From positions 124,001 to 188,000 of the forward strand of contig JALIGW010000145.1 in NCBI GenBank assembly GCA_023053685.1: a DNA stretch of 64,000 nt. The letters run 5' to 3'. The notes beneath the pieces are model-generated. The model made no database searches. It was not told the origin of the DNA and saw only the letters and a program-made list of their open reading frames with translations. The DNA comes from Diadophis punctatus similis. Taxonomy: Eukaryota > Chordata > Lepidosauria > Squamata > Dipsadidae. Made by a program: the position numbers and the translations under genes. Positions 35,101 to 48,639 of the stretch are shown here, piece after piece (position 1 is the stretch's first letter; each line of letters begins with the position of its first letter).

Positions 35101-38100
35101 ATTCCGAGCCTACCCTGAAGAGCTAGCCCAAGGTCTAACACAGCATTCGCCTTATTTCTCAATTCAGCCCAAAAACATCACTTTTGACAAACACCTCAGA
35201 AATGAAAAAGAAACACATATTCCTGTTCCCCACGGGCTGGAAAGCCGAATTCTCGCTTGATTTTCGATTCCGAGCCTACCCTGAAGAGCTAGCCCAAAGT
35301 CTAACACAGCATTCGCCTTAGGACTCAATACAGCCAAAAAACATGACTTTTGACAAACACCTCAGAAATGAAAAAGAAACACATATTCCTGTTCCCCACG
35401 TGCTGGAAAGCCGAATTCTCGCTTGAATTTTGATTCCGAGCCTACCCTGAAGAGCTAGCCCAAAGTCTAACACAGCATTCGCCTTAGGACTCAATACAGC
35501 CAAAAAACATGACTTTTGACAAACACCTCAGAAATGAAAATGAAACACATATTCCTGTTCCCCACAGGCTGGAAAGCCGAATTCTCGCTTGATTTTTGAT
35601 TCCGACCTTTCCATGAAGAGCTAGCCCAAGGTCTAAGACAGCATTCGCCTTATTTCTCAATTCAGCACAAAAACATCACTTTTGACAAACACCTCAGAAA
35701 TGAAAAAGAAACACATATTCCTGTTCCCCACGGGCTGGAAAGCCGAATTCTCACTTTATTTTCGATTCCGAGCCTACCCTGAAGAGCTAGCCCAAAGTCT
35801 AACACAGCATTCGCCTTAGGATTCAATTCAGTCCAAAAACATCACTTTTGACAAACACCTCAGAAATGAAAATGAAACACATATTCCTGTTCCCCACAGG
35901 CTGGAAAGCCGAATTCTCTCTTGATTTTTGATTCCAACCTTTCCCTGAAGAGCTAGCCCAAAGTCTAACACAGCATTCGCCTTAGGACTCAATACAGCCA
36001 AAAAACATGACTTTTGACAAACACCTCAGAAATGAAAATGAAACACATATTCCTGTTCCCCACAGGCTGGAAAGCCGAATTCTCGCTTGATTTTTGATTC
36101 TGAGCTTTCCCTGAAGAGAAAGCCCAATGTCTAACACGGAATTCGCCTTAGTTCTCAATTCAGCCCAAAAACATCAATTTTGACAAACACCTCAGAAATG
36201 AAAAAGAAACACATATTCCTGTTCCCCACGTGCTGGAAAGCTGAATTCTCGCTTGAATTTTGATTCTGAGCCTACCCTGAAGAGCTAGCCCAAAGTCTAA
36301 CACAGCATTCGCCTTAGGACTCAATACAGCCAAAAAACATGACTTTTGACAAACACCTCAGAAATGAAAATGAAACACATATTCCTGTTCCCCACAGGCT
36401 GGAAAGCCGAATTCTCGCTTGATTTTTGATTCCGAGCTTTCCCTGAAGAGAAAGCCCAATGTCTAACACGGAATTCGCCTTAGTTCTCAATTCAGCCCAA
36501 AAACATCACTTTTGACAAACACCTCAGAAATGAAAAAGAAACACATATTCCTGTTCCCCACGGGCTGGAAAGCCGAATTCTCGCTTGATTTTTGATTCCG
36601 ACCTTTCCCTGAAGAGCTAGCGCAAGGTGTAACACAGCATTCGCCTTAGGATTCCATTCAGCCCAAAAACATCACTTTTGACAAACACCTCAGAAATGAA
36701 AAAGAAAGACATATTCCTGTTCCCCACGTGCTGGAAAGCCAAATTCTCGCTTGATTTTCGATTCCGAGCCTACCCTGAAGAGCTAGCCGAAAGTCTAACA
36801 CAGCATTCGCCTTAGGATTCAATTCAGCCCAAAAACATCACTTTTGACAAACACCTCAGAAATGAAAAAGAAACACATATTCCTGTTCCCCACGGGCTGG
36901 AAAGCCGAATTCTCGCTTGAATTTTGATTCCGAGCCTACCCTGAAGAGCTAGCCCAAGGTCTAACACAGCATTCGCCTTATTTCTCAATTCAGCCCAAAA
37001 ACATCACTTTTGACAAACACCTCAGAAATGAAAAAGAAACACATATTCCTGTTCCCCATTTGCTGGAAAGCCGAATTCTCGCTTGATTTTCGATTCCGAG
37101 CCTACCCTGAAGAGCTAGCCCAAAGTCTAACACAGCATTCGCCTTAGGACTCAATACAGCCAAAAAACATGACTTTTGACAAACACCTCAGAAATGAAAA
37201 TGAAACACATATTCCTGTTCCCCACAGGCTGGAAAGCCAAATTCTCGCTTGATTTTTGATTCCGACCTTTCCCTGAAGAGCTAGCCCAAAGTCTAACACA
37301 GCATTCGCCTTAGGACTCAATACAGCCAAAAAACATGACTTTTGACAAACACCTCAGAAATGAAAATGAAACACATATTCCTGTTCCCCACAGGCTGGAA
37401 AGCTGAATTCTCGCTTTATTTTCGATTCCGAGCCTACCCTGAAGAGCTAGCCCAAAGTCTAACACAGCATTCGCCTTAGGATTCAATTCAGCCAAAAAAC
37501 ATCACTTTTGACAAACACATCAGAAATGAAAAAGAAACACATATTCCTGTTCCCCACGTGCTGGAAAGCTGAATTCTCGCTTGAATTTTGATTCCCAGCC
37601 TACCCTGAAGAGCTAGCCCAAAGTCTAACACAGCATTCGCCTTAGGACTCAATACAGCCAAAAAACATGACTTTTGACAAACACCTCAGAAATGAAAATG
37701 AAACACATATTCCTGTTCCCCACAGGCTGGAAAGCCGAATTCTCGCTTGATTTTTGATTCCGACCTTTCCCTGAAGAGCTAGCCCAATGTCTAACACGGA
37801 ATTCGCCTTAGTTCTCAATTCAGCCCAAAAACATCACTTTTGACAAACACCTCAGAAATGAAAAAGAAACACATATTCCTGTTCCCCACATGCTGGAAAG
37901 CCGAATTCTCGCTTGATTTTTGATTCCGACCTTTCCCTGAAGAGCTAGCCCAAGGTCTAACACAGCATTCGCCTTAGGATTCCATTCAGCCCAAAAACAT
38001 CACTTTTGACAAACACCTCAGAAATGAAAAAGAAAGACATATTCCTGTTCCCCACGTGCTGGAAAGCCAAATTCTCGCTTGATTTTCGATTCCGAGCCTA

Positions 38101-38471
38101 CCCTGAAGAGCTAGCCGAAAGTCTAACACAGCATTCGTCTTAGGATTCAATTCAGCCCAAAAACATCACTTTTGACAAACACCTCAGAAATGAAAAAGAA
38201 ACACATATTCCTGTTCCCCACGGGCTGGAAAGCCGAATTCTCGCTTGAATTTTGATTCCGAGCCTACCCTGAAGAGCTAGCCCAAGGTCTAACACAGCAT
38301 TCGCCTTATTTCTCAATTCAGCCCAAAAACATCACTTTTGACAAACACCTCAGAAATGAAAAAGAAACACATATTCCTGTTCCCCATTTGCTGGAAAGCC
38401 GAATTCTCGCTTGATTTTCGATTCCGAGCCTACCCTGAAGAGCTAGCCCAAAGTCTAACACAGCATTCGCC
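32164..38471. repeat. Tandem duplication of a 19-monomer unit (3154 bp x 2)
   Basis: 32164-35317 and 35318-38471 match at a constant 3154 bp (19 x 166). Shared rare markers: ACATCAATTTTGAC (33013, 36167), CCCCATTTGCTGG (33900, 37054), GTCTAAGACAGC. One private change is TAGCGCAAGG near 36619 where the first copy has TAGCCCAAGG. The true edges may lie some 350 bp further left, since the phase of a tandem repeat is arbitrary. Confidence 0.87.
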
Positions 38472-39713
38472 TTAGGACTCAATACAGCCAAAAAACATGA
38501 CTTTTGACAAACACCTCAGAAATGAAAATGAAACACATATTCCTGTTCCCCACAGGCTGGAAAGCCAAATTCTCGCTTGATTTTTGATTCCGACCTTTCC
38601 CTGAAGAGCTAGCCCAAAGTCTAACACAGCATTCGCCTTAGGACTCAATACAGCCAAAAAACATGACTTTTGACAAACACCTCAGAAATGAAAATGAAAC
38701 ACATATTCCTGTTCCCCACAGGCTGGAAAGCTGAATTCTCGCTTTATTTTCGATTCCGAGCCTACCCTGAAGAGCTAGCCCAAAGTCTAACACAGCATTC
38801 GCCTTAGGATTCAATTCAGCCAAAAAACATCACTTTTGACAAACACATCAGAAATGAAAAAGAAACACATATTCCTGTTCCCCACGTGCTGGAAAGCTGA
38901 ATTCTCGCTTGAATTTTGATTCCCAGCCTACCCTGAAGAGCTAGCCCAAAGTCTAACACAGCATTCGCCTTAGGACTCAATACAGCCAAAAAACATGACT
39001 TTTGACAAACACCTCAGAAATGAAAATGAAACACATATTCCTGTTCCCCACAGGCTGGAAAGCCGAATTCTCGCTTGATTTTTGATTCCGACCTTTCCCT
39101 GAAGAGCTAGCCCAATGTCTAACACGGAATTCGCCTTAGTTCTCAATTCAGCCCAAAAACATCACTTTTGACAAACACCTCAGAAATGAAAAAGAAACAC
39201 ATATTCCTGTTCCCCACATGCTGGAAAGCCGAATTCTCGCTTGATTTTTGATTCCGACCTTTCCCTGAAGAGCTAGCCCAAGGTCTAACACAGCATTCGC
39301 CTTAGGATTCCATTCAGCCCAAAAACATCACTTTTGACAAACACCTCAGAAATGAAAAAGAAAGACATATTCCTGTTCCCCACGTGCTGGAAAGCCAAAT
39401 TCTCGCTTGATTTTCGATTCCGAGCCTACCCTGAAGAGCTAGCCGAAAGTCTAACACAGCATTCGTCTTAGGATTCAATTCAGCCCAAAAACATCACTTT
39501 TGACAAACACCTCAGAAATGAAAAAGAAACACATATTCCTGTTCCCCACGGGCTGGAAAGCCGAATTCTCGCTTGAATTTTGATTCCGAGCCTACCCTGA
39601 AGAGCTAGCCCAAGGTCTAACACAGCATTCGCCTTATTTCTCAATTCAGCCCAAAAACATCACTTTTGACAAACACCTCAGAAATGAAAAAGAAACACAT
39701 ATTCCTGTTCCCC
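37144..39713. repeat. Tandem duplication of an 8-monomer block (1328 bp)
   Basis: 37144-38471 repeats as 38472 to about 39713 at a constant 1328 bp (8 x 166), and an older version is 33990-35317. CCCCATTTGCTGG precedes both, and GATTCCCAGCC and CATTCGTCTTAGG recur in each. This duplication overlies the 19-monomer one, so it is the younger of the two. Confidence 0.86.
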
Positions 39714-42167
39714 ACAGGCTGGAAAGCCGAATTCTCGCTTGATTTTTGATTCCGAGCCTACCCTGAAGAGCTAGCCGAAAGTCTAACACAGCATTCGCCT
39801 TAGGATTCAATTCAGCCCAAAAACATCACTTTTGACAAACACCTCAGAAATGAAAAAGAAACACATATTCCTGTTCCCCACGGGCTGGAAAGCCGAATTC
39901 TCGCTTGATTTTCAATTCCGAGCCTACCCTGAAGAGCTAGCCCAAAGTCTAACACAGCATTCGCCTTAGGACTCAATACAGCCAAAAAACATGACTTTTG
40001 ACAAACACCTCAGAAATGAAAATGAAACACATAATCCTGTTCCCCACAGGCTGGAAAGCCGAATTCTCGCTTGATTTTTGATTCCGACCTTTCCCTGAAG
40101 AGCTAGCCCAAAGTCTAACACAGCATTCGCCTTAGGACTCAATACAGCCAAAAAACATGACTTTTGACAAACACCTCAGAAATGAAAATGAAACACATAT
40201 TCCTGTTCCCCACAGGCTGGAAAGCCGAATTCTCGCTTGATTTTTGATTCTGAGCTTTCCCTGAAGAGAAAGCCCAATGTCTAACACGGAATTCGCCTTA
40301 GTTCTCAATTCAGCCCAAAAACATCAATTTTGACAAACACCTCAGAAATGAAAAAGAAACACATATTCCTGTTCCCCACGTGCTGGAAAGCTGAATTCTC
40401 GCTTGAATTTTGATTCCGAGCCTACCCTGAAGAGCTAGCCCAAAGTCTAACACAGCATTCGCCTTAGGACTCAATACAGCCAAAAAACATGACTTTTGAC
40501 AAACACCTCAGAAATGAAAATGAAACACATATTCCTGTTCCCCACAGGCTGGAAAGCCGAATTCTCGCTTGATTTTTGATTCCGAGCTTTCCCTGAAGAG
40601 AAAGCCCAATGTCTAACACGGAATTCGCCTTAGTTCTCAATTCAGCCCAAAAACATCACTTTTGACAAACACCTCAGAAATGAAAAAGAAACACATATTC
40701 CTGTTCCCCACGGGCTGGAAAGCCGAATTCTCGCTTGATTTTTGATTCCGACCTTTCCCTGAAGAGCTAGCCCAAGGTGTAACACAGCATTCGCCTTAGG
40801 ATTCCATTCAGCCCAAAAACATCACTTTTGACAAACACCTCAGAAATGAAAAAGAAAGACATATTCCTGTTCCCCATGTGCTGGAAAGCCAAATTCTCGC
40901 TTGATTTTCGATTCCGAGCCTACCCTGAAGAGCTAGCCGAAAGTCTAACACAGCATTCGCCTTAGGATTCAATTCAGCCCAAAAACATCACTTTTGACAA
41001 ACACCTCAGAAATGAAAAAGAAACACATATTCCTGTTCCCCACAGGCTGGAAAGCCAACTTCTCGCTTGATTTTTGATTCCGACCTTTCCCTGAAGAGCT
41101 AGCCCAAAGTCTAACACAGCATTCGCCTTAGGACGCAATACAGCCAAAAAACATGACTTTTGACAAACACATCAGAAATGAAAATGAAACACATATTCCT
41201 GTTCCCCACAGGCTGGAAAGCTGAATTCTCGCTTTATTTTCGATTCCGAGCCTACCCTGAAGAGCTAGCCCAAAGTCTAACACAGCATTCGCCTTAGGAT
41301 TCAATTCAATCCAAAAACATCACTTTTGACAAACACCTCAGAAATGAAAAAGAAACACATATTCCTGTTCCCCACGTGCTGGAAAGCCGAATTCTCGCTT
41401 GATTTTCGATTCCGAGCCTACCCTGAAGAGCTAGCCCAAAGTCTAACACAGCATTCGCCTTAGGACTCAATACAGCCAAAAAACATGACTTTTGACAAAC
41501 ACCTCAGAAATGAAAATGAAACACATATTCCTGTTCCCCACAGGCTGGAAAGCCAACTTCTCGCTTGATTTTTGATTCCGACCTTTCCCTGAAGAGCTAG
41601 CCCAAAGTCTAACACAGCATTCGCCTTAGGACGCAATACAGCCAAAAAACATGACTTTTGACAAACACATCAGAAATGAAAATGAAACACATATTCCTGT
41701 TCCCCACAGGCTGGAAAGCTGAATTCTCGCTTTATTTTCGATTCCGAGCCTACCCTGAAGAGCTAGCCCAAAGTCTAACACAGCATTCGCCTTAGGATTC
41801 AATTCAGTCCAAAAACATCACTTTTCACAAACACCTCAGAAATGAAAATGAAACACATATTCCTGTTCCCCACAGGCTGGAAAGCCGAATTCTCGCTTGA
41901 TTTTTGATTCCGACCTTTCCCTGAAGAGCTAGCCCAAGGTCGAAGACAGCATTCGCCTTATTTCTCAATTCAGCACAAAAACATCACTTTTGACAAACAC
42001 CTCAGAAATGAAAAAGAAACACATATTCCTGTTCCCCACAGGCTGGAAAGCCGAATTCTCACTTTATTTTCGATTCCGAGCCTACCCTGAAGAGCTAGCC
42101 CAAAGTCTAACACAGCATTCGCCTTAGGATTCAATTCAGTCCAAAACCATCACTTTTGACAAACACC

Positions 42168-44320
42168 TCAGAAATGAAAATGAAACACATATTCCTGTTC
42201 CCCACAGGCTGGAAAGCCGAATTCTCGCTTGATTTTTGATTCCGAGCTTTCCCTGAAGAGAAAGCCCAATGTCTAACACGGAATTCGCCTTAGTTCTCAA
42301 TTCAGCCCAAAAACATCACTTTTGACAAACACCTCAGAAATGAAAAAGAAACACATATTCCTGTTCCCCACGGGCTGGAAAGCCGAATTCTCGCTTGATT
42401 TTTGATTCCGACCTTTCCCTGAAGAGCTAGCCCAAGGTGTAACACAGCATTCGCCTTAGGATTCCATTCAGCCCAAAAACATCACTTTTGACAAACACCT
42501 CAGAAATGAAAAAGAAAGACATATTCCTGTTCCCCATGTGCTGGAAAGCCAAATTCTCGCTTGATTTTCGATTCCGAGCCTACCCTGAAGAGCTAGCCGA
42601 AAGTCTAACACAGCATTCGCCTTAGGATTCAATTCAGCCCAAAAACATCACTTTTGACAAACACCTCAGAAATGAAAAAGAAACACATATTCCTGTTCCC
42701 CACGGGCTGGAAAGCCGAATTCTCGCTTGAATTTTGATTCCGAGCCTACCCTGAAGAGCTAGCCCAAGGTCTAACACAGCATTCGCCTTATTTCTCAATT
42801 CAGCCCAAAAACATCACTTTTGACAAACACCTCAGAAATGAAAAAGAAACACATATTCCTGTTCCCCATGTGCTGGAAAGCCGAATTCTCGCTTGATTTT
42901 CGATTCCGAGCCTACCCTGAAGAGCTAGCCCAAAGTCTAACACAGCATTCGCCATAGGACTCAATACAGCCAAAAAACATGACTTTTGACAAACACCTCA
43001 GAAATGAAAATGAAACATATATTCCTGTTCCCCACAGGCTGGAAAGCCGAATTCTCGCTTGATTTTTGATTCCGACCTTTCCCTGAAGAGCTAGCCCAAA
43101 GTCTAACACAGCATTCGCCTTAGGACTCAATACAGCCAAAAAACATGACTTTTGACAAACACCTCAGAAATGAAAAAGAAAGACATATTCCTGTTCCCTA
43201 CGTGCTGGAAAGCCAAATTCTCGCTTGATTTTCGATTCCGAGCCTACCCTGAAGAGCTAGCCGAAAGTCTAACACAGCATTCGCCTTATTTCTCAATTCA
43301 GCCCAAAAACATCACTTTTGACAAACACCTCAGAAATGAAAAAGAAAGAAATATTCCTGTTCCCCACGTGCTGGAAAGCCAAATTCTCGCTTGATTTTCG
43401 ATTCCGAGCCTACCCTGAAGAGCTAGCCGAAAGTCTAACACAGCATTCGCCTTAGGATTCAATTCAGCCCAAAAACATCACTTTTGACAAACACCTCAGA
43501 AATGAAAAAGAAACACATATTCCCATTCCCCACAGGCTGGAAAGCTGAATTCTCGCTTGATTTTCGATTCCGAGCCTACCCTGAAGAGCTAGGCCAAAGT
43601 CTAACACAGCATTCGCCTTAGGATTCAATTGTCCAAAAACATCACTTTTGACAAACACCTCAGAAATGAAAAAGAAACACATATTCCTGTTCCCCACGTG
43701 CTGGAAAGCCAAATTCTCGCTTGATTTTCGATTCCGAGCCTACCCTGAAGAGCTAGCCCAAAGTCTAACACAGCATTCGCCTTAGGATTCAATTCAGCCC
43801 AAAAACATCACTTTTGACAAACACCTCAGAAATGAAAAAGAAACACATATTCCTGTTCCCCACAGGCTGGAAAGCCGAATTCTCGCTTGATTTTTGATTC
43901 CGAGCTTTCCCTGAAGAGAAAGCCCAATGTCTAACACGGAATTCGCCTTAGTTCTCAATTCAGCCCAAAAACATGACTTTTGACAAACACCTCAGAAATG
44001 AAAAAGAAACACATATTCCTGTTCCCCACGTGCTGGAAAGCCGAATTCTCGCTTGAATTTTGATTCCGAGCCTACCCTGAAGAGCTAGCCCAAAGTCTAA
44101 CACAGCATTCGCCTTAGGATTCAATTCAGCCCAAAAACATCACTTTTGACAAACACCTCAGAAATGAAAAAGAAACACATATTCCTGTTCCCCATGGGCT
44201 GGAAAGCCGAATTCTCGCTTGAATTTTGTTTTCGAGCCTACCCTGAAGAGCTAGCCCAAGGTCTAACACAGCATTCGCCTTATTTCTCAATTCAGCCCAA
44301 AAACATCACTTTTGACAAAC
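42168..44320. repeat. Satellite block with 164-bp diagnostic monomer, copy 1
   Basis: Recurs at about 48640-50626 (offset 6472 bp, dropping to 6306 bp after one monomer is lost in the second copy). Rare shared markers: CATTCGCCATAGG, GAAACATATATTCC, TTCCCTACGTGC, GAGCTAGGCC and CAATTGTCCAAAA. The last is a 2-bp deletion that makes a 164-bp monomer. Confidence 0.85.
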
Positions 44321-47300
44321 ACATCAGAAATGAAAAAGAAACACATATTCCTGTTCCCCACGTGCTGGAAAGCTGAATTCTCGCTTGAATTTTGATTCCC
44401 AGCCTACCCTGAAGAGCTAGCCCAAAGTCTAACACAGCATTCGCCTTAGGACTCAATACAGCCAAAAAACATGACTTTTGACAAACACCTCAGAAATGAA
44501 AATGAAACACATATTCCTGTTCCCCACAGGCTGGAAAGCCGAATTCTCGCTTGATTTTTGATTCCGACCTTTCCCTGAAGAGCTAGCCCAATGTCTAACA
44601 CGGAATTCGCCTTAGTTCTCAATTCAGCCAAAAAACATCACTTTTGACAAACACCTCAGAAATGAAAAAGAAACACATATTCCTGTTCCCCACGTGCTGG
44701 AAAGCCGAATTCTCGTTTGAATTTTGATTCCGAGCCTACCCTGAAGAGCTAGCCCAAAGTCTAACACAGCATTCGCCTTAGGACTCAATGCAGCCAAAAA
44801 ACATGACTTTTGACAAACACCTCAGAAATGAAAATGAAACACATATTCCTGTTCCCCACAGGCTGGAAACCCGAATTCTCGCTTGATTTTTCATTCCGAG
44901 CTTTCCCTGAAGAGAAAGCCCAATGTCTAACACGGAATTCGCCTTAGTTCTCAATTCAGCCCAAAAACATCACTTTTGACAAACACCTCAGAAATGAAAA
45001 AGAAACACATATTCCTGTTCCCCACATGCTGGAAAGCCGAATTCTCGCTTGATTTTTGATTCCGACCTTTCCCTGAAGAGCTAGCCCAAGGTCTAACACA
45101 GCATTCGCCTTAGGATTCCATTCAGCCCAAAAACATCACTTTTGACAAACACCTCAGAAATGAAAAAGAAAGACATATTCCTGTTCCCCACGTGCTGGAA
45201 AGCCAAATTCTCGCTTGATTTTCGATTCCGAGCCTACCCTGAAGAGCTAGCCGAAAGTCTAACACAGCATTCGTCTTAGGATTCAATTCAGCCCAAAAAC
45301 ATCACTTTTGACAAACACCTCAGAAATGAAAAAGAAACACATATTCCTGTTCCCCACGGGCTGGAAAGCCGAATTCTCGCTTGAATTTTGATTCCGAGCC
45401 TATCCTGAAGAGCTAGCCCAAGGTCTAACACAGCATTCGCCTTATTTCTCAATTCAGCCCAAAAACATCACTTTTGACAAACACCTCAGAAATGAAAAAG
45501 AAACACATATTCCTGTTCCCCACAGGCTGGAAAGCCGAATTCTCGCTTGATTTTTGATTCCGAGCCTACCCTGAAGAGCTAGCCGAAAGTCTAACACAGC
45601 ATTCGCCTTAGGATTCAATTCAGCCCAAAAACATCACTTTTGACAAACACCTCAGAAATGAAAAAGAAACACATATTCCTGTTCCCCACGGGCTGGAAAG
45701 CCGAATTCTCGCTTGATTTTCGATTCCGAGCCTACCCTGAAGAGCTAGCCCAAAGTCTAACACAGCATTCGCCTTAGGACTCAATACAGCCAAAAAACAT
45801 GACTTTTGACAAACACCTCAGAAATGAAAATGAAACACATAATCCTGTTCCCCACAGGCTGGAAAGCCGAATTCTCGCTTGATTTTTGATTCCGACCTTT
45901 CCCTGAAGAGCTAGCCCAAAGTCTAACACAGCATTCGCCTTAGGATTCAATTCAATCCAAAAACATCACTTTTGACAAACACCTCAGAAATGAAAAAGAA
46001 ACACATATTCCTGTTCCCCACGTGCTGGAAAGCCGAATTCTCGCTTGATTTTCGATTCCGAGCCTACCCTGAAGAGCTAGCCCAAAGTCTAACACAGCAT
46101 TCGCCTTAGGACTCAATACAGCCAAAAAACATGACTTTTGACAAACACCTCAGAAATGAAAATGAAACACATATTCCTGTTCCCCACAGGCTGGAAAGCC
46201 AACTTCTCGCTTGATTTTTGATTCCGACCTTTCCCTGAAGAGCTAGCCCAAAGTCTAACACAGCATTCGCCTTAGGACGCAATACAGCCAAAAAACATGA
46301 CTTTTGACAAACACCTCAGAAATGAAAATGAAACAGATATTCCTGTTCCCCACAGGCTGGAAAGCCGAATTCTCGCTTGATTTTTGATTCCGACCTTTCC
46401 ATGAAGAGCTAGCCCAAGGTCTAAGACAGCATTCGCCTTATTTCTCAATTCAGCACAAAAACATCACTTTTGACAAACACCTCAGAAATGAAAAAGAAAC
46501 ACATATTCCTGTTCCCCACGGGCTGGAAAGCCGAATTCTCACTTTATTTTCGATTCCGAGCCTACCCTGAAGAGCTAGCCCAAAGTCTAACACAGCATTC
46601 GCCTTAGGATTCAATTCAGTCCAAAAACATCACTTTTGACAAACACCTCAGAAATGAAAATGAAACACATATTCCTGTTCCCCACAGGCTGGAAAGCCGA
46701 ATTCTCTCTTGATTTTTGATTCCAACCTTTCCCTGAAGAGCTAGCCCAAAGTCTAACACAGCATTCGCCTTAGGACTCAATACAGCCAAAAAACATGACT
46801 TTTGACAAACACCTCAGAAATGAAAATGAAACACATATTCCTGTTCCCCACAGGCTGGAAAGCCGAATTCTCGCTTGATTTTTGATTCTGAGCTTTCCCT
46901 GAAGAGAAAGCCCAATGTCTAACACGGAATTCGCCTTAGTTCTCAATTCAGCCCAAAAACATCACTTTTGACAAACACCTCAGAAATGAAAAAGAAACAC
47001 ATATTCCTGTTCCCCACGGGCTGGAAAGCCGAATTCTCGCTTGATTTTTGATTCCGACCTTTCCCTGAAGAGCTAGCCCAAGGTGTAACACAGCATTCGC
47101 CTTAGGATTCCATTCAGCCCAAAAACATCACTTTTGACAAACACCTCAGAAATGAAAAAGAAAGACATATTCCTGTTCCCCATGTGCTGGAAAGCCAAAT
47201 TCTCGCTTGATTTTCGATTCCGAGCCTACCCTGAAGAGCTAGCCGAAAGTCTAACACAGCATTCGCCTTAGGATTCAATTCAGCCCAAAAACATCACTTT

Positions 47301-48639
47301 TGACAAACACCTCAGAAATGAAAAAGAAACACATATTCCTGTTCCCCACGGGCTGGAAAGCCGAATTCTCGCTTGAATTTTGATTCCGAGCCTACCCTGA
47401 AGAGCTAGCCCAAGGTCTAACACAGCATTCGCCTTATTTCTCAATTCAGCCCAAAAACATCACTTTTGACAAACACCTCAGAAATGAAAAAGAAACACAT
47501 ATTCCTGTTCCCCACGTGCTGGAAAGCCGAATTCTCGCTTGATTTTCGATTCCGAGCCTACCCTGAAGAGCTAGCCCAAAGTCTAACACAGCATTCGCCT
47601 TAGGACTCAATACAGCCAAAAAACATGACTTTTGACAAACACCTCAGAAATGAAAAAGAAACACATATTCCTGTTCCCCACGTGCTGGAAAGCCGAATTC
47701 TCGCTTGAATTTTGATTCCGAGCCTACCCTGAAGAGCTAGCCCAAAGTCTAACACAGCATTCGCCTTAGGACTCAATACAGCCAAAAAACATGACTTTTG
47801 ACAAACACCTCAGAAATGAAAATGAAACACATATTCCTGTTCCCCACAGGCTGGAAAGCCGAATTCTCGCTTGATTTTTGATTCCGACCTTTCCATGAAG
47901 AGCTAGCCCAAGGTCTAAGACAGCATTCGCCTTATTTCTCAATTCAGCACAAAAACATCACTTTTGACAAACACCTCAGAAATGAAAAAGAAACACATAT
48001 TCCTGTTCCCCACGGGCTGGAAAGCCGAATTCTCACTTTATTTTCGATTCCGAGCCTACCCTGAAGAGCTAGCCCAAAGTCTAACACAGCATTCGCCTTA
48101 GGATTCAATTCAGTCCAAAAACATCACTTTTGACAAACACCTCAGAAATGAAAATGAAACACATATTCCTGTTCCCCACAGGCTGGAAAGCCGAATTCTC
48201 TCTTGATTTTTGATTCCAACCTTTCCCTGAAGAGCTAGCCCAAAGTCTAACACAGCATTCGCCTTAGGACTCAATACAGCCAAAAAACATGACTTTTGAC
48301 AAACACCTCAGAAATGAAAATGAAACACATATTCCTGTTCCCCACAGGCTGGAAAGCCAAATTCTCGCTTGATTTTTGATTCTGAGCTTTCCCTGAAGAG
48401 AAAGCCCAATGTCTAACACGGAATTCGCCTTAGTTCTCAATTCAGCCCAAAAACATCAATTTTGACAAACACCTCAGAAATGAAAAAGAAACACATATTC
48501 CTGTTCCCCACGTGCTGGAAAGCTGAATTCTCGCTTGAATTTTGATTCCGAGCCTACCCTGAAGAGCTAGCCCAAAGTCTAACACAGCATTCGCCTTAGG
48601 ACTCAATACAGCCAAAAAACATGACTTTTGACAAACACC

